64,000 bases of DNA from 3-1-20CM-4-69-9 sp963833655 (GCA_963833655.1 CAWHYL010000006.1:465499-529498); one strand, 5' to 3'. Positions 1 through 8,689 are shown, counted from the stretch's first letter. Program-made: numbers and translations. Notes: generated from the letters alone by a model not told the origin.

Positions 1-6
1 GGCCCC

Positions 7-3000
7 GTGAGGAAATTCGGCGTCAGCCGAGTAAAGTCAGAGCGTTCGCCCAACCACGGGGGTTCGTTGGCGACTCAAGACATCGAACGCGGGGCTGTAG
101 AGGACGCTCGCTTCTTCAGCGACGAGATCGAGCGCCTGCGATTGCTGCTCGAGGCGTCATCGACGCTGCTCGGCTCGCTCAGGGTCGAGAAGATGCTTCC
201 GGAGATTCTCGGGCTCGCGAGGCGCACGCTCGCAGCCGACGCCTACGCCCTCTGGCGCAAGAGCCCAGCCGACGCGTCGTGGAGCGTGGCCGCCTACGCC
301 GGGCTGCCCGAGTCATACGTCGATACCGCGACCGCCGCGATCCGCGGTCGGGGGGATGCAATCCTCCTCGACGAGCCGCTCGTCGCAGAGGACATCGCGA
401 CCGCCGAGTGGATCGGCGACGAGCATCGCCAGGCGCACGCACAGGCCGGCACGCGGGCCATGCTCGTCGCGGGGCTCCGTTACCGCGATCGCGTCGTCGG
501 AACGCTCGTCTTCTACTACCGGCAGCCGCGAACATTCGGCGAGTCCGAGAAGAACACCGCCTCGCTGCTCGCGAACCTCGCGGCCGCGGCGATCGGCGCC
601 GCCGAGCTGTACGAGGCCCAGCGGCGGCTCGCGGAGGACCAGCGCTTCGTGGCAGAAGCGAGCGAGCTGCTCGCGTCGTCGCTGGAGTACGAGCGGACGC
701 TCTCCAACGTCGCCCACCTCGCCGTCCCGAAGTTCGCCGACTGGTGTGCGATCGACATCGTCGAGCCGGACGGGACGCTCAGCCGCCTCGCGACCGCCCA
801 CGTCGACCCGAGCAAGGTGCAGGTCGCGAAGGAGCTCGCGCGGAAGTACCCGCCCGACCCCGGCGCCGCCTACGGCGTGCCGAACGTCATCCGCACGCGG
901 CGGCCCGAGCTGTTCGCGGAGATCGGCGACGAGCTCCTCGTGCAGGCGACGGCCGAGTCGCCGGAGCTGCTGAGCCTCCTGCGCGAGCTCGGCCTGCGCT
1001 CGTCGATGTGCGTGCCGCTCATCGCCCGCGAACGCGCTCTCGGCGCGATCACGTTCATCGCCGCCGAGAGCGGCCGCCGCTACGACGAGCACGACCTCGC
1101 GATCGCGCTGGACCTTGCGCATCGCGCGGCAACCGCAGTCGACAACGCGCTGCTCTTTCGGGAGACGCAGTCGGCCCGCCGCGAAGCACAGGACTCGCTC
1201 GCGGTGGTCGACGCGATCTTCGGCGCGGCCCCAGTCGGCCTCGCCTTCATGGACACGCGTTTCCGCTACGTCCGCGTCAACGAGGCGCTGGCGCAGATCA
1301 ACGGCCTTTCTGTGGACGAGCACTTCGGCCGTTCGCTGCGGGACGTGCTCGGGGAGGAGCTGGCGAACACGATCGAGCCGTACCACCGGCACGTGATCGA
1401 GACGGGCGAGCCGATTCTCGACCTGGCGGTCGAAGGCCGCACGGCCGCTGCTCCAGGCGAGACGCGCAACTGGCTCGTGAGCTACTACCCGGTGCGTGAC
1501 GCCGCGGACGCGATTCTCGGCGTCGGCGTCGTCATCACGGATGTCACGGAGCGCGAACGGGCACGCGCAGCGGCCGAGGCGGCGGGCGCACGGCTCAGCG
1601 TCCTCGCGGAGGCGAGCCAGCGGCTGGCGGGCTCGCTCGACTACGAGTCGACGCTCGCCAACCTCGCGACGCTGCTCGTCCCGCGCTTCGCCGACTGGTA
1701 TGCGGTCGACGTCGTCGACGGAGCCCGCTTCCGGCGTATCGCCGTCGTGCACAGGGACTCGTCGAAGGAGGAATGGGCGGAGAAATCGATGCAGCTGTTC
1801 GCGCCGCAACGGGACGAGCTCGAAGGAACTGCGCGCGTCGCCCGGACGGGGGAGGCCGTCCTCTACCGCACGATCAGCGACGAGCTGCTCGCCGCGTCGA
1901 CCCTGAGCCCGGAGCACCATCAGGTGCTGCGCGAGCTCGGCATGGCATCCGCGATGTGCGTGCCGCTCACGGCGGCCGGCCGCACCTTCGGCGCGCTCAT
2001 GCTCGTGTCGTCCGATCCGAAGCGCCTGTTCGACGAGGACGACCTCGACTTTGCGAAGCACCTCGGGCGGAGGGCCGCGGTCGCCGTGGACAACGCCCGT
2101 CTCTACCGGCAGTCCGAGCGCCGCGCGCGGGCGGCACTCGTCGTCCAGCACGTCGCCGACGGCGTCCTCCTCGTCAACAACGAGGGCGTGATCCGGCTCT
2201 GGAACCCCGCGGCCGAGCACATCACCGGCGTGCACGCCGACGAGGCTCTCGGCCGGCCCGCCGCCGAGATCTTCGCCCGCTGGCCTGCCATCGCCGGCCT
2301 GGCCGAGAGCAGCGAGCACCGACCGGTGACCCAGCCCGTCAGGATCAACGACCGCGAGCTGTGGCTGTCGATCACGGCCGTCGGCTTCGACGACGGCAGC
2401 GTCTTCGCGTTCCGCGACCTGACCGAAGAGCGCGCCGTCGAGACGCTGAAATCAGACTTCGTCTCGACCATCTCGCACGAGCTGAGGACGCCCCTCGCGG
2501 CGATCTACGGCGCCGCACTGACGCTCCGGCGCGAGGACGTCCTCCTCGGCGAGCCCCAGCGGGAGGGACTGCTCGAGGTCATCGCCAGCGAGTCCGACCG
2601 GCTCGCGCGCATCGTCAACGACGTGCTCTGGGTGAGCCGCCTCGAATCGGACGGGCTGCGGACGGTGATCGAGCCGTGCGACGGCGTCGAGCTGGCACGC
2701 AGAGTCGTCGACGCGGCCCAGTCGTACATCCCGCCGACGATCACGCTCGAGCTCGTGGCGCCGCACGGGAACGTTCCGCAGGTCGCAGGTGACCGAGACA
2801 AGATCCGCCAGGTCCTCACGAACCTGGTCGAGAACGCCGTGAAGTACTCGCCCGACGGCGGCCGCGTCACGGTGGAGGTCGCCGTCGTCGGCCAGCGGCT
2901 GCGCTACTCCGTGCGCGACGAGGGCCTCGGCGTCCCGCCGGCCGAGCACCGCCGGATCTTCGAGAAGTTCTATCGCCTCGACCCGGACCTGACCCGGGGC

Positions 3001-3129
3001 GTCGGCGGCACCGGCCTCGGCCTCTACATCAGCAGAGAGCTGCTCGAGCGGATGGGCGGCGAGATCTGGGTCGAGTCGAGCGGCGACGGCGGCTCGACGT
3101 TCGTCGCGGAACTCCCACTCGCCGGCTAG
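7..3129 (+). CDS. Multi-sensor histidine kinase (GAF-GAF-PAS-GAF-PAS-HisKA-HATPase)
   Basis: Soluble sensor kinase of 1040 residues with no membrane segment. Reading along it I see a GAF-like domain (about 45-200), a second GAF (225-385), a PAS domain (395-520), a third GAF similar to the second (535-690) and a second PAS (705-810). The HisKA motif STISHELRTPL follows with the phospho-acceptor His at 824. The ATPase boxes are N-box NLVENAVKYS (from 939), D-box DEGLGVP (971) and G-box GTGLGLY (about 1006). GAF2 and GAF3 share phrases such as RFADWYAVD and MCVPL, so they look like an internal duplication. No response regulator gene is adjacent, so the partner is unknown. The start is uncertain because the window begins only 6 bases upstream; a TTG at position 67 is an alternative. 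Confidence 0.9.
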   Translation: MRKFGVSRVKSERSPNHGGSLATQDIERGAVEDARFFSDEIERLRLLLEASSTLLGSLRVEKMLPEILGLARRTLAADAYALWRKSPADASWSVAAYAGLPESYVDTATAAIRGRGDAILLDEPLVAEDIATAEWIGDEHRQAHAQAGTRAMLVAGLRYRDRVVGTLVFYYRQPRTFGESEKNTASLLANLAAAAIGAAELYEAQRRLAEDQRFVAEASELLASSLEYERTLSNVAHLAVPKFADWCAIDIVEPDGTLSRLATAHVDPSKVQVAKELARKYPPDPGAAYGVPNVIRTRRPELFAEIGDELLVQATAESPELLSLLRELGLRSSMCVPLIARERALGAITFIAAESGRRYDEHDLAIALDLAHRAATAVDNALLFRETQSARREAQDSLAVVDAIFGAAPVGLAFMDTRFRYVRVNEALAQINGLSVDEHFGRSLRDVLGEELANTIEPYHRHVIETGEPILDLAVEGRTAAAPGETRNWLVSYYPVRDAADAILGVGVVITDVTERERARAAAEAAGARLSVLAEASQRLAGSLDYESTLANLATLLVPRFADWYAVDVVDGARFRRIAVVHRDSSKEEWAEKSMQLFAPQRDELEGTARVARTGEAVLYRTISDELLAASTLSPEHHQVLRELGMASAMCVPLTAAGRTFGALMLVSSDPKRLFDEDDLDFAKHLGRRAAVAVDNARLYRQSERRARAALVVQHVADGVLLVNNEGVIRLWNPAAEHITGVHADEALGRPAAEIFARWPAIAGLAESSEHRPVTQPVRINDRELWLSITAVGFDDGSVFAFRDLTEERAVETLKSDFVSTISHELRTPLAAIYGAALTLRREDVLLGEPQREGLLEVIASESDRLARIVNDVLWVSRLESDGLRTVIEPCDGVELARRVVDAAQSYIPPTITLELVAPHGNVPQVAGDRDKIRQVLTNLVENAVKYSPDGGRVTVEVAVVGQRLRYSVRDEGLGVPPAEHRRIFEKFYRLDPDLTRGVGGTGLGLYISRELLERMGGEIWVESSGDGGSTFVAELPLAG

Positions 3130-3161
3130 AAAAACTCGACAAGTCGTGCGAGAGTTGCTGC

Positions 3162-3365
3162 ATGAGCGGCGGCTCGGTGCTGTGGGCTGAAGTGCCCGAC
3201 GAGGACGGCGACGACCTCGCGCCCGACTCGGAGGCTCACGGCGACGTCGACGAGACCTTCGCCGCGCGGCGGCTGCGACGCTGGCTCAAGGGGATGTTCG
3301 GCGGCACGCCCAAGCCCGCGGCCGAGCCCGACGAGCCCGGCCGCGAGCGGGAACCAGAGCTCTAG
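3162..3365 (+). CDS. Small acidic hypothetical protein
   Basis: A 67-residue reading frame starting at ATG 33 nt after the histidine kinase stop. It has an acidic N-terminal half (DEDGDDLAPDSE), a basic amphipathic stretch (AARRLRRWLKGMF) and a Pro/Glu-rich tail. I recognise no family. Its end overlaps the convergent DUF6458 gene by 4 bases, which is typical of real compact gene ends. A convincing Shine-Dalgarno sequence is missing. It could be an accessory of the kinase or a spurious frame. Confidence 0.4.
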   Translation: MSGGSVLWAEVPDEDGDDLAPDSEAHGDVDETFAARRLRRWLKGMFGGTPKPAAEPDEPGREREPEL

Positions 3366-3592
3366 TACGTCGGCGGCGGGCCGTCGTCGACGTAGGTGGT
3401 GCGCCGGCGGCTCCAGTAGCCCGGACCGGCCCACGACTGCCAGAAGAGCAGCGACAGCAGGATGCTCACGAGCCCGACGCCCATGAGGATCCAGCCGACC
3501 GCATCGACGTTGACCGAGCTCGACGTCGCGTTGACGGCGAACGTGAGGATTGCGCCAACCGCGATCAGGAAGATTCCAACTCCGAGTCCCAT
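3362..3592 (-). CDS. DUF6458-like small membrane protein
   Basis: A 76-residue protein with two hydrophobic helices. The N-terminus MGLGVGIFLIAVGAILTFAV and the second helix GWILMGVGLVSILLSLLFW match the actinobacterial DUF6458 pattern, followed by a short basic/Pro-rich cytoplasmic tail. I chose the internal ATG at 3592 over a longer frame because an AAGGAGGT Shine-Dalgarno sequence lies just upstream and the protein then begins directly with the first helix. The molecular role of the family is unknown. It is convergent with the small gene on the plus strand. Confidence 0.8.
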   Translation of the reverse strand: MGLGVGIFLIAVGAILTFAVNATSSSVNVDAVGWILMGVGLVSILLSLLFWQSWAGPGYWSRRRTTYVDDGPPPTY

Positions 3593-3662
3593 TCGACCTC
3601 CTTCGGTGTGCCTGGTGGATTCCCGCACTTGCCAGGTCCCACACCTGGTTGCGTCGTTCAAG

Positions 3663-3668
3663 TAGGCT
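3663..3668 (+). promoter_or_regulatory. Putative -10 box for ctaC (near-leaderless)
   Basis: TAGGCT fits the actinobacterial TANNNT -10 consensus and lies 9 nt before the GTG of ctaC, with no Shine-Dalgarno sequence between. The oxidase transcript would then have almost no 5' leader. I see no clear -35 element. Confidence 0.4.
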
Positions 3669-3677
3669 CGCGGCGGC

Positions 3678-4406
3678 GTGCGGAGGGGCTCGATCGTTCA
3701 GTTGATCCTGATCGGCATCGTGGCCGGCGCCGTCGCCTCCGCGGTTGCGCTCGTGCCTGGCCATCTGGGGATCCCGCCGTGGCTGCCCGAGCCCGCCTCA
3801 CGCGAAGCCGGCCGCATCCATTTCGTGTTCTGGTTCGTCACCGGCATTTGCATCTTCGTGTTCTCGATCGTCGCTGCGGTCACCCTCTACGCAATCTGGA
3901 AGTTCCGGGTGAAGCCGGACGACGACTCGGACGGGCCGCCGATCCACGGGCACACAGGGCTCGAGATCGCGTGGACCGCCGTCCCGACCGTGCTGGTGAC
4001 CGCGATCGCGATCGTCAGCGCGATCGTGCTGGCCAAGGACGATGCGCAAGGGGCCGACCCGCTGCGCGTCGACGTGACGGCGCAGCAGTTCTTCTGGAGC
4101 TACAGCTACCCCGAGTACGGCAACAAACCGTCTGACATCCTGCGACTTCCGGTAAACCGCTCGGTGGTGCTCCGCATGACTTCGAAGGACGTCATCCATT
4201 CCTTCTGGGTGCCTGAGTTCAGCCAGAAGCAGGACCTCGTTCCCGGCATCCACCCGACGCTCCACATCACGCCGACGAGGGTCGGCACGTACCCGGTCAT
4301 CTGCACGGAGCTCTGCGGCCTCGGTCACGCGCTCATGCGCTCACGCGTCGTCGTGATGCAGCCGGCCGCGTTCGAGCAGTGGGCGAACACGAAAGGAGGC
4401 ACGTGA
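3678..4406 (+). CDS. ctaC: Cytochrome c oxidase subunit II
   Basis: 242-residue subunit II of an aa3/caa3-type oxidase. It has an N-terminal hydrophobic segment (about 5-25), a second helix (about 52-75), and an external cupredoxin domain. The CuA ligands are visible in CTELCGLGHALM near the C-terminus, together with the upstream His in VIHSFWVPEF. It accepts electrons from cytochrome c and passes them to subunit I. There is no fused cytochrome c domain; a separate diheme cytochrome c gene lies about 5 kb downstream on the other strand. The GTG start is preceded by a -10-like box only 9 nt away. Its TGA overlaps the GTG of ctaD (GTGA), so the two are translationally coupled. Confidence 0.95.
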   Translation: MRRGSIVQLILIGIVAGAVASAVALVPGHLGIPPWLPEPASREAGRIHFVFWFVTGICIFVFSIVAAVTLYAIWKFRVKPDDDSDGPPIHGHTGLEIAWTAVPTVLVTAIAIVSAIVLAKDDAQGADPLRVDVTAQQFFWSYSYPEYGNKPSDILRLPVNRSVVLRMTSKDVIHSFWVPEFSQKQDLVPGIHPTLHITPTRVGTYPVICTELCGLGHALMRSRVVVMQPAAFEQWANTKGGT

Positions 4407-6346
4407 CGGCCGCCGTCGTCGAGCACGAGACCCACCCGGTGCACCAGGGGCTGCCGCCGCCGCCCGGCGGGCTCCGCCGCCTGCTCTACCCAGGCTTCGT
4501 GCGGGCCGCGTGGATGACGCCGCTCTTCTTCGGGATCGGCTGCGGCATCGTCGTGCTCTGCCGCTGGTGGGGCGGCTGGCACCCGTTCTGGTTCGGCGAG
4601 ATCATCGTCCTCGTCGGTGCGCTGATCGCGGCGCCGATCGGCTTCCTCGCCGGCATCGGCGCGTTCGACTACTGGGTCCGGTACGCCGTCGGTGCCCCAA
4701 CGGTGCCGGAAGACCACTCCGGCCACGGCGCCTACAGCTGGCGCGATTACTTCCGCGTCAACACCGACCACAAGGTGATCGGGATGCAGTACCTGGTCAC
4801 GACAATCATCTTCTTCCTGATCGGCGGCCTGCTCGCGATGCTCGTCCGCGCGGAGCTCGCAAAGCCCGGGATGCAGTTCTTCGACAACCAGACCTACAAC
4901 GGCCTGTTCTCCGTCCACGCGTCGCTGATGATCTTCCTGTTCGTCATCCCGGCGTTCGCCGGCCTGGCGAACTTCGTCGTGCCGCTAATGCTCGGCGCGC
5001 CCGACATGGCGTTCCCGCGACTGAACGCGCTCTCCTTCTGGCTGCTCCCGATCGCCGGGATCATGATGGTGTCGAGCTTCCTCGCTCCGGGCGGCGCGTT
5101 CGCATCGGGTTGGACCGGCTACGCGACGCTGTCGGTACATCAGCCCATTGGCACGATCTTCTTCAACATGGGCGTCCAGTGGGCGGGCGCGAGCTCGATC
5201 ATGACCGCGCTCAACTTCCTGGTCACGATCATCACGATGCGCGCGCCGGGAATGACGTTCTGGCGCATGCCGCTCCTCGTGTGGGCGAACTTCACGACCT
5301 CCCTGCTCGTCGTGATCGCCACGCCGTTCATCGCCGGCTCGCAGTTCTTCGTCATGTTCGACCGGGTGCTGCACACCGACTTCTTCGAGCCTGCGGGCGG
5401 CGGCTACACGCTCGGGTACCAGCACATCTTCTGGTTCTACTCGCACCCGGCCGTTTACATCATGATGCTGCCCGGCTTCGGCATCGCGTCCGAGGTCATC
5501 TCGACGTTCTCGCGGAAGCCGATCTTCGGCTACCGCCTGATGGCGTTGTCGCTGATGGCCATCCTCGTGCTCGGCTTCTCGGTCTGGGCGCACCACATGT
5601 TCGTCTCGGGCATGGCGCCCTGGCTGCGCGTCCCGATGATGATCACGACGCTCCTGATCGCCGTGCCGACCGGGATCAAGGTCTTCTCCTGGCTGGCGAC
5701 GATGTGGGAAGGAAAGATCCACTTCAACACGCCGATGCTCTGGGCCGCCGGCTTCGTGTCGATGTTCGTCATCGGCGGCCTCTCCGGCATCTACCTCGGC
5801 GCCGTCCCGATCGACATCCACGTCAGCGACACCTACTTCGTCGTCGCGCACATCCACTACGTGCTCTTCGGCGGCTCGCTGTTCACGATCTTCGCGGGGA
5901 TCTACTACTGGTTCCCGAAGATGACGGGAAAGATGTACGACGAGCGGCTCGGCAAGCTGCACTTCTGGCTGACGTTCATCGGCTTCAACGCGACGTTCTT
6001 CCCGATGCACCTCATCGGGACCGAGGGCATGCCGCGGCGCGTCTCCGACTACGCGCCGCAGTTCGCGCACTGGAACATGTTCATCTCGGTGGCGTCGTTC
6101 TTCCTCGGCGCATCGACGCTCGTCTTCCTCTACAACATGATCGTCAGCATGCGGCGCGGCAAGCCGGCGCCCGGAAACCCGTGGCGCGCGCTCACGCTCG
6201 AGTGGCAGGTCACGTCGCCGCCACCGGTCTTCAACTTCGACGAGATCCCGCAGGTCGTGGGCAACCCGTACGAGTACGGCGTTCCCGGTGCGCGGCATGC
6301 CGTTCTGCACGGTGACCGCACGGCGGAGGAGGTGAAGGTGCACTGA
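4403..6346 (+). CDS. ctaD: Cytochrome c oxidase subunit I, type A2
   Basis: 647-residue proton-pumping catalytic subunit. The GTG at 4403 is chosen because GAAAGGAGG lies just upstream and it overlaps the ctaC stop. Heme and CuB ligands appear in SVHASLM, FYSHPAVY and VVAHIHYVLFGG. The usual HPEVY glutamate of type A1 enzymes is replaced: here the sequence is YSHPAVY, the Tyr-Ser signature of type A2 oxidases such as Thermus caa3 (family knowledge). An N-terminal extension of about 100 residues adds two hydrophobic helices before the conserved core (RVNTDHKVIGMQY). It is followed by a 1-base overlap (TGATG) with a Usp-like gene. Confidence 0.95.
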   Translation: MTAAVVEHETHPVHQGLPPPPGGLRRLLYPGFVRAAWMTPLFFGIGCGIVVLCRWWGGWHPFWFGEIIVLVGALIAAPIGFLAGIGAFDYWVRYAVGAPTVPEDHSGHGAYSWRDYFRVNTDHKVIGMQYLVTTIIFFLIGGLLAMLVRAELAKPGMQFFDNQTYNGLFSVHASLMIFLFVIPAFAGLANFVVPLMLGAPDMAFPRLNALSFWLLPIAGIMMVSSFLAPGGAFASGWTGYATLSVHQPIGTIFFNMGVQWAGASSIMTALNFLVTIITMRAPGMTFWRMPLLVWANFTTSLLVVIATPFIAGSQFFVMFDRVLHTDFFEPAGGGYTLGYQHIFWFYSHPAVYIMMLPGFGIASEVISTFSRKPIFGYRLMALSLMAILVLGFSVWAHHMFVSGMAPWLRVPMMITTLLIAVPTGIKVFSWLATMWEGKIHFNTPMLWAAGFVSMFVIGGLSGIYLGAVPIDIHVSDTYFVVAHIHYVLFGGSLFTIFAGIYYWFPKMTGKMYDERLGKLHFWLTFIGFNATFFPMHLIGTEGMPRRVSDYAPQFAHWNMFISVASFFLGASTLVFLYNMIVSMRRGKPAPGNPWRALTLEWQVTSPPPVFNFDEIPQVVGNPYEYGVPGARHAVLHGDRTAEEVKVH

Positions 6347-7164
6347 TGCACCTGCTCGTCGTCGCCAACGAGACCGTCACCGGCCGAAAGCTGATCGAGG
6401 CCGTCGAGCAACATCGCGACGGCGACCTCCGCGTCACGGTCATCGCACCCGTCAACCAGCCCGAGCACGGATACGTCGTCTACCAGGACACCCGCCGTTC
6501 GGCGGCAGGACGGCGGCTCGACCGCACGCTCGCGCTGCTGCGCGAGGAGGGCATCCCCGCGCACGGCCTGGTCGTCGAGACTGATCCGGTCACCGCCGTA
6601 CGCGACGCGCTCGCACAGCTGGAGCCGCCCGTCGACGCAATCCTCGTCGCCACGCACCCGCAGCAGAAGTCGAGCTGGCTGCGCAGGAACGTCGTCGACC
6701 GGATCCGCGACGTTGCCGGCGACCGCCCGGTCGAGCACGTCGTCGTGGACGTCGCAGCGGAGACAGGCCAGCAGAACGTGCTCGTGATCGCGAACGAGAC
6801 CGTGCTCGGGAAGCAGCTGCTCGACAGGGTCCGCGAGCGCGCGCAGCACGGCGACGCGAGCTTCCTGCTGATCTCGCCGCAGAGCGATGCCGCGGAGGTG
6901 TCGCACCCGGAGGCGGAGCGGCGGTTGCGGCGTGCGGTCGCCGAGCTGCGCGGCGAGGGCATCGACGCGCACGGCCAGGTCGCGCACCCGGATCCATTCA
7001 CGGCAGCGCAGGAGGCCATGCGCGAGGAGCGCGTGGACGAAATCATCGTCTCGACGTTCGGGCCCGAGAAGTCCGGTTGGCTCCGCCGCGACCTCGTGGA
7101 GCGGCTGCGCGGCGAGGGCGTCCCCGTCGAGCACGTGATGGCGACGAGCGAGGTACCGGCCTAG
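6346..7164 (+). CDS. Tandem universal-stress-like protein in the oxidase operon
   Basis: 272-residue soluble protein made of two homologous halves of about 135 residues. Each begins with a beta-strand and the motif VVANETV or VIANETV, continues with a helix, and ends with a phrase like WLRRNVVDRIR and a final valine-rich strand (VEHVVVDV in the first half). The alternating strand-helix pattern suggests a Rossmann/Usp-like fold, but a clear G-2x-G-9x-G(S/T) ATP motif is not obvious. The gene is translationally locked between ctaD and ctaE by overlaps on both sides, so a role in oxidase assembly or regulation is inferred. The C-terminal domain of the gene after ctaE is a third copy of the same module. 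Confidence 0.75.
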   Translation: MHLLVVANETVTGRKLIEAVEQHRDGDLRVTVIAPVNQPEHGYVVYQDTRRSAAGRRLDRTLALLREEGIPAHGLVVETDPVTAVRDALAQLEPPVDAILVATHPQQKSSWLRRNVVDRIRDVAGDRPVEHVVVDVAAETGQQNVLVIANETVLGKQLLDRVRERAQHGDASFLLISPQSDAAEVSHPEAERRLRRAVAELRGEGIDAHGQVAHPDPFTAAQEAMREERVDEIIVSTFGPEKSGWLRRDLVERLRGEGVPVEHVMATSEVPA

Positions 7165-7757
7165 TGGCCGTTCACGCCGAAGCGCACCACGGGCCCCCGA
7201 TCGCGAACCAGAGCTCGCGCGTCAACGCGTCGACGCTCGGGATGCTGCTCTTCATCGCGTCGGAGATCATGCTGTTCGGCGCGTTCTTCACGGCCTACTT
7301 CTTCGTCCGGGTCGTGAACGGGATTCCGTGGCCGCCGGCGCCGTTCGAGCTGCCGAAGTTCGTCGCAGGCGTGAACACGGCGATCCTCGTGACGTCGTCC
7401 TTCACGATGCACTGGGCGCTGCAGTCGATCAAGCGCGGCAACCGCGCCGGGCTTCAGGGCGGCCTGCTGCTGACGTTCCTGATGGGCCTCGTCTTCCTGC
7501 TGACGCAGGCCCGCGAGTACTCGCGTGTCGGCTTCGCGCCGCACAACGGCGCGTTCGGGACGATCTTCTACTGCCTCACCGGCCTGCACGGGGCGCACGT
7601 CTTCGTCGGCCTGTCGATCCTCCTTGCGATGACGATCCGCGCGTTCCGCGGCCACTTCTCCCCCGAGCACCACCACGGTGTCGAGATCGGCGGCATCTAC
7701 TGGCACTTCGTCGACGTCATGTGGATCGTCGTCTACACCACCGTCTACCTCCTCTGA
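7164..7757 (+). CDS. ctaE: Cytochrome c oxidase subunit III
   Basis: 197-residue integral membrane subunit III with about five helices. Recognisable phrases are GMLLFIASEIMLFGAFFTAY near the N-terminus, TGLHGAHVFVG, and the C-terminal GGIYWHFVDVMWIVVY. The GTG at 7164 overlaps the TAG of the preceding gene by one base, and this start gives a standard-length subunit III of the short five-helix class. It is part of the ctaC-ctaD-Usp-ctaE-Usp operon; no ctaF, ctaB or ctaA is present in the window. Confidence 0.95.
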   Translation: MAVHAEAHHGPPIANQSSRVNASTLGMLLFIASEIMLFGAFFTAYFFVRVVNGIPWPPAPFELPKFVAGVNTAILVTSSFTMHWALQSIKRGNRAGLQGGLLLTFLMGLVFLLTQAREYSRVGFAPHNGAFGTIFYCLTGLHGAHVFVGLSILLAMTIRAFRGHFSPEHHHGVEIGGIYWHFVDVMWIVVYTTVYLL

Positions 7758-7761
7758 CGCC

Positions 7762-8397
7762 GTGATCAATCCGCTCCGGAGCGAAGCCGAGGCCTTCAGG
7801 TTCCTGATCGCCTCGATCGTCTACTTCGGAGCGATCGTGATCGCGGCGCTGATCGACAAGTGGTTCGGCCTCGCCGTCTTCATCGTGCTCACGCTGGCCG
7901 TGCTCGTGTGGTGGCTGCGCGCACGGCGCGTGGAGCGGCCGCGCCAGACCGCGCCGCGACCGCACGCCGAAGGGGAACGGCGCATCCTGGTCGTCGCCAA
8001 CGAGACCGTCGGCGGGCACACGCTTCGTTCGCTGATCCTCGAGCGCAGCCTCGACGTGGCGGAGCAGGTGCTCGTCGTCACGCCGGCGCTCAACTCGCCG
8101 CTGAAGCACTGGACGTCGGATGAAGACGACGCGCGCGCGGCGGCGCAGGAGCGGCTCGACGCGAGCCTCGCCAAGCTCGCGGAAGCCGGGGTCGAGGCGC
8201 GCGGCGAGATCGGCGACGACGATCCCTTGCAGGCGATCGAAGACGCGCTGCGGACGTTCGGCGCCGACGAGATCCTCATCTCGACCCATCCCGAGGGCCG
8301 CTCGAACTGGCTCGAGCGCGACGTCGTCGCGAAGGCGCGCGAGCGCTTCGCCGTCCCCATCCGGCACGTCATCGTCGATCTCGATGCCGAGCGCTAG
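7762..8397 (+). CDS. Two-helix membrane protein fused to a Usp-like domain
   Basis: 211 residues. Two hydrophobic helices (about 12-32 and 37-52; FLIASIVYFGAIVIAALI and GLAVFIVLTLAVLVWWL) are followed by a basic linker and a C-terminal domain starting ILVVANETV. That domain is homologous to each half of the gene upstream of ctaE and ends with the same WLERDVVAKAR and HVIVDLD pattern. The GTG start lies 4 nt after the ctaE stop. The small two-helix part could occupy the place of a small subunit IV (inference), tethering the Usp-like domain to the oxidase on the cytoplasmic side. Confidence 0.75.
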   Translation: MINPLRSEAEAFRFLIASIVYFGAIVIAALIDKWFGLAVFIVLTLAVLVWWLRARRVERPRQTAPRPHAEGERRILVVANETVGGHTLRSLILERSLDVAEQVLVVTPALNSPLKHWTSDEDDARAAAQERLDASLAKLAEAGVEARGEIGDDDPLQAIEDALRTFGADEILISTHPEGRSNWLERDVVAKARERFAVPIRHVIVDLDAER

Positions 8398-8407
8398 CGA
8401 GCTGCTC

Positions 8408-8433
8408 GGGTCTGACCCTGCGGGGTCAGACCC
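8408..8433. repeat. GGGTCTGACCC inverted repeat
   Basis: GGGTCTGACCC and GGGTCAGACCC flank a 4-nt gap just after the end of the oxidase operon. A related GGTCAGACCCC hairpin occurs near 49150, and GGGGTCAGGCA near 50957, so this looks like a recurring intergenic stem. It may act as an operon-end terminator but lacks a T-tract. Confidence 0.55.
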
Positions 8434-8489
8434 TCCTCTGGCTAGCGATACAGCAGAGCTGCGTCAGACCGCCGGAGGCAGCCCAGACA

Positions 8490-8640
8490 CCAGAGCCGGA
8501 CGCTAAGGCGCGCGAAGCGGCCTTTAGCGGGAGGCGAACCAATGCGACGTGCGATCGGCGAAGCCAGCCGCGCGTCGCACCATCGGCCCCCATCGCCGAG
8601 CACCAAACTGACGCGTGGGAGGCGGGCTTCGCCCGGCTTC
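8490..8640 (+). repeat. GCGAAGC-rich dispersed element, copy A
   Basis: Non-coding block that aligns with 48980-49131. Both copies share GAGCCG, then a stem closed on GCGAAGC, then AGGCGAAC, ATGCGACG, a second GCGAAGC and a GC-rich tail. Copy A has GCGAAGC at 8512 and 8558, its reverse complement at 8626, and another copy in the palindrome at 8668. d(GCGAAGC) is known to form an unusually stable single-strand DNA mini-hairpin. Together with the flanking stems it fills the 280-bp gap between the oxidase operon and the convergent thioesterase gene. Confidence 0.6.
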
Positions 8641-8652
8641 TACGCCGTACAC

Positions 8653-8689
8653 CTCCTCTACTGAGCGGCGAAGCCGCTCAGTAGAGGAG
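8653..8689. terminator. Perfect 17-bp palindrome between convergent genes
   Basis: CTCCTCTACTGAGCGGC and its exact complement flank a GAA loop. The minus-strand arm contains the last codons and TGA of the thioesterase gene. A bidirectional terminator is the simplest reading, although no T-tract follows on either strand. Confidence 0.5.

Noticed and set aside
313..2319. Long open frame antisense to the histidine kinase
   Set aside because: Antisense frames stay open because of the GC-rich codon pattern; the translation is Arg/Ala/Asp-rich with no domain, while the sense strand has all kinase motifs. The same applies to many other long antisense frames in the window.
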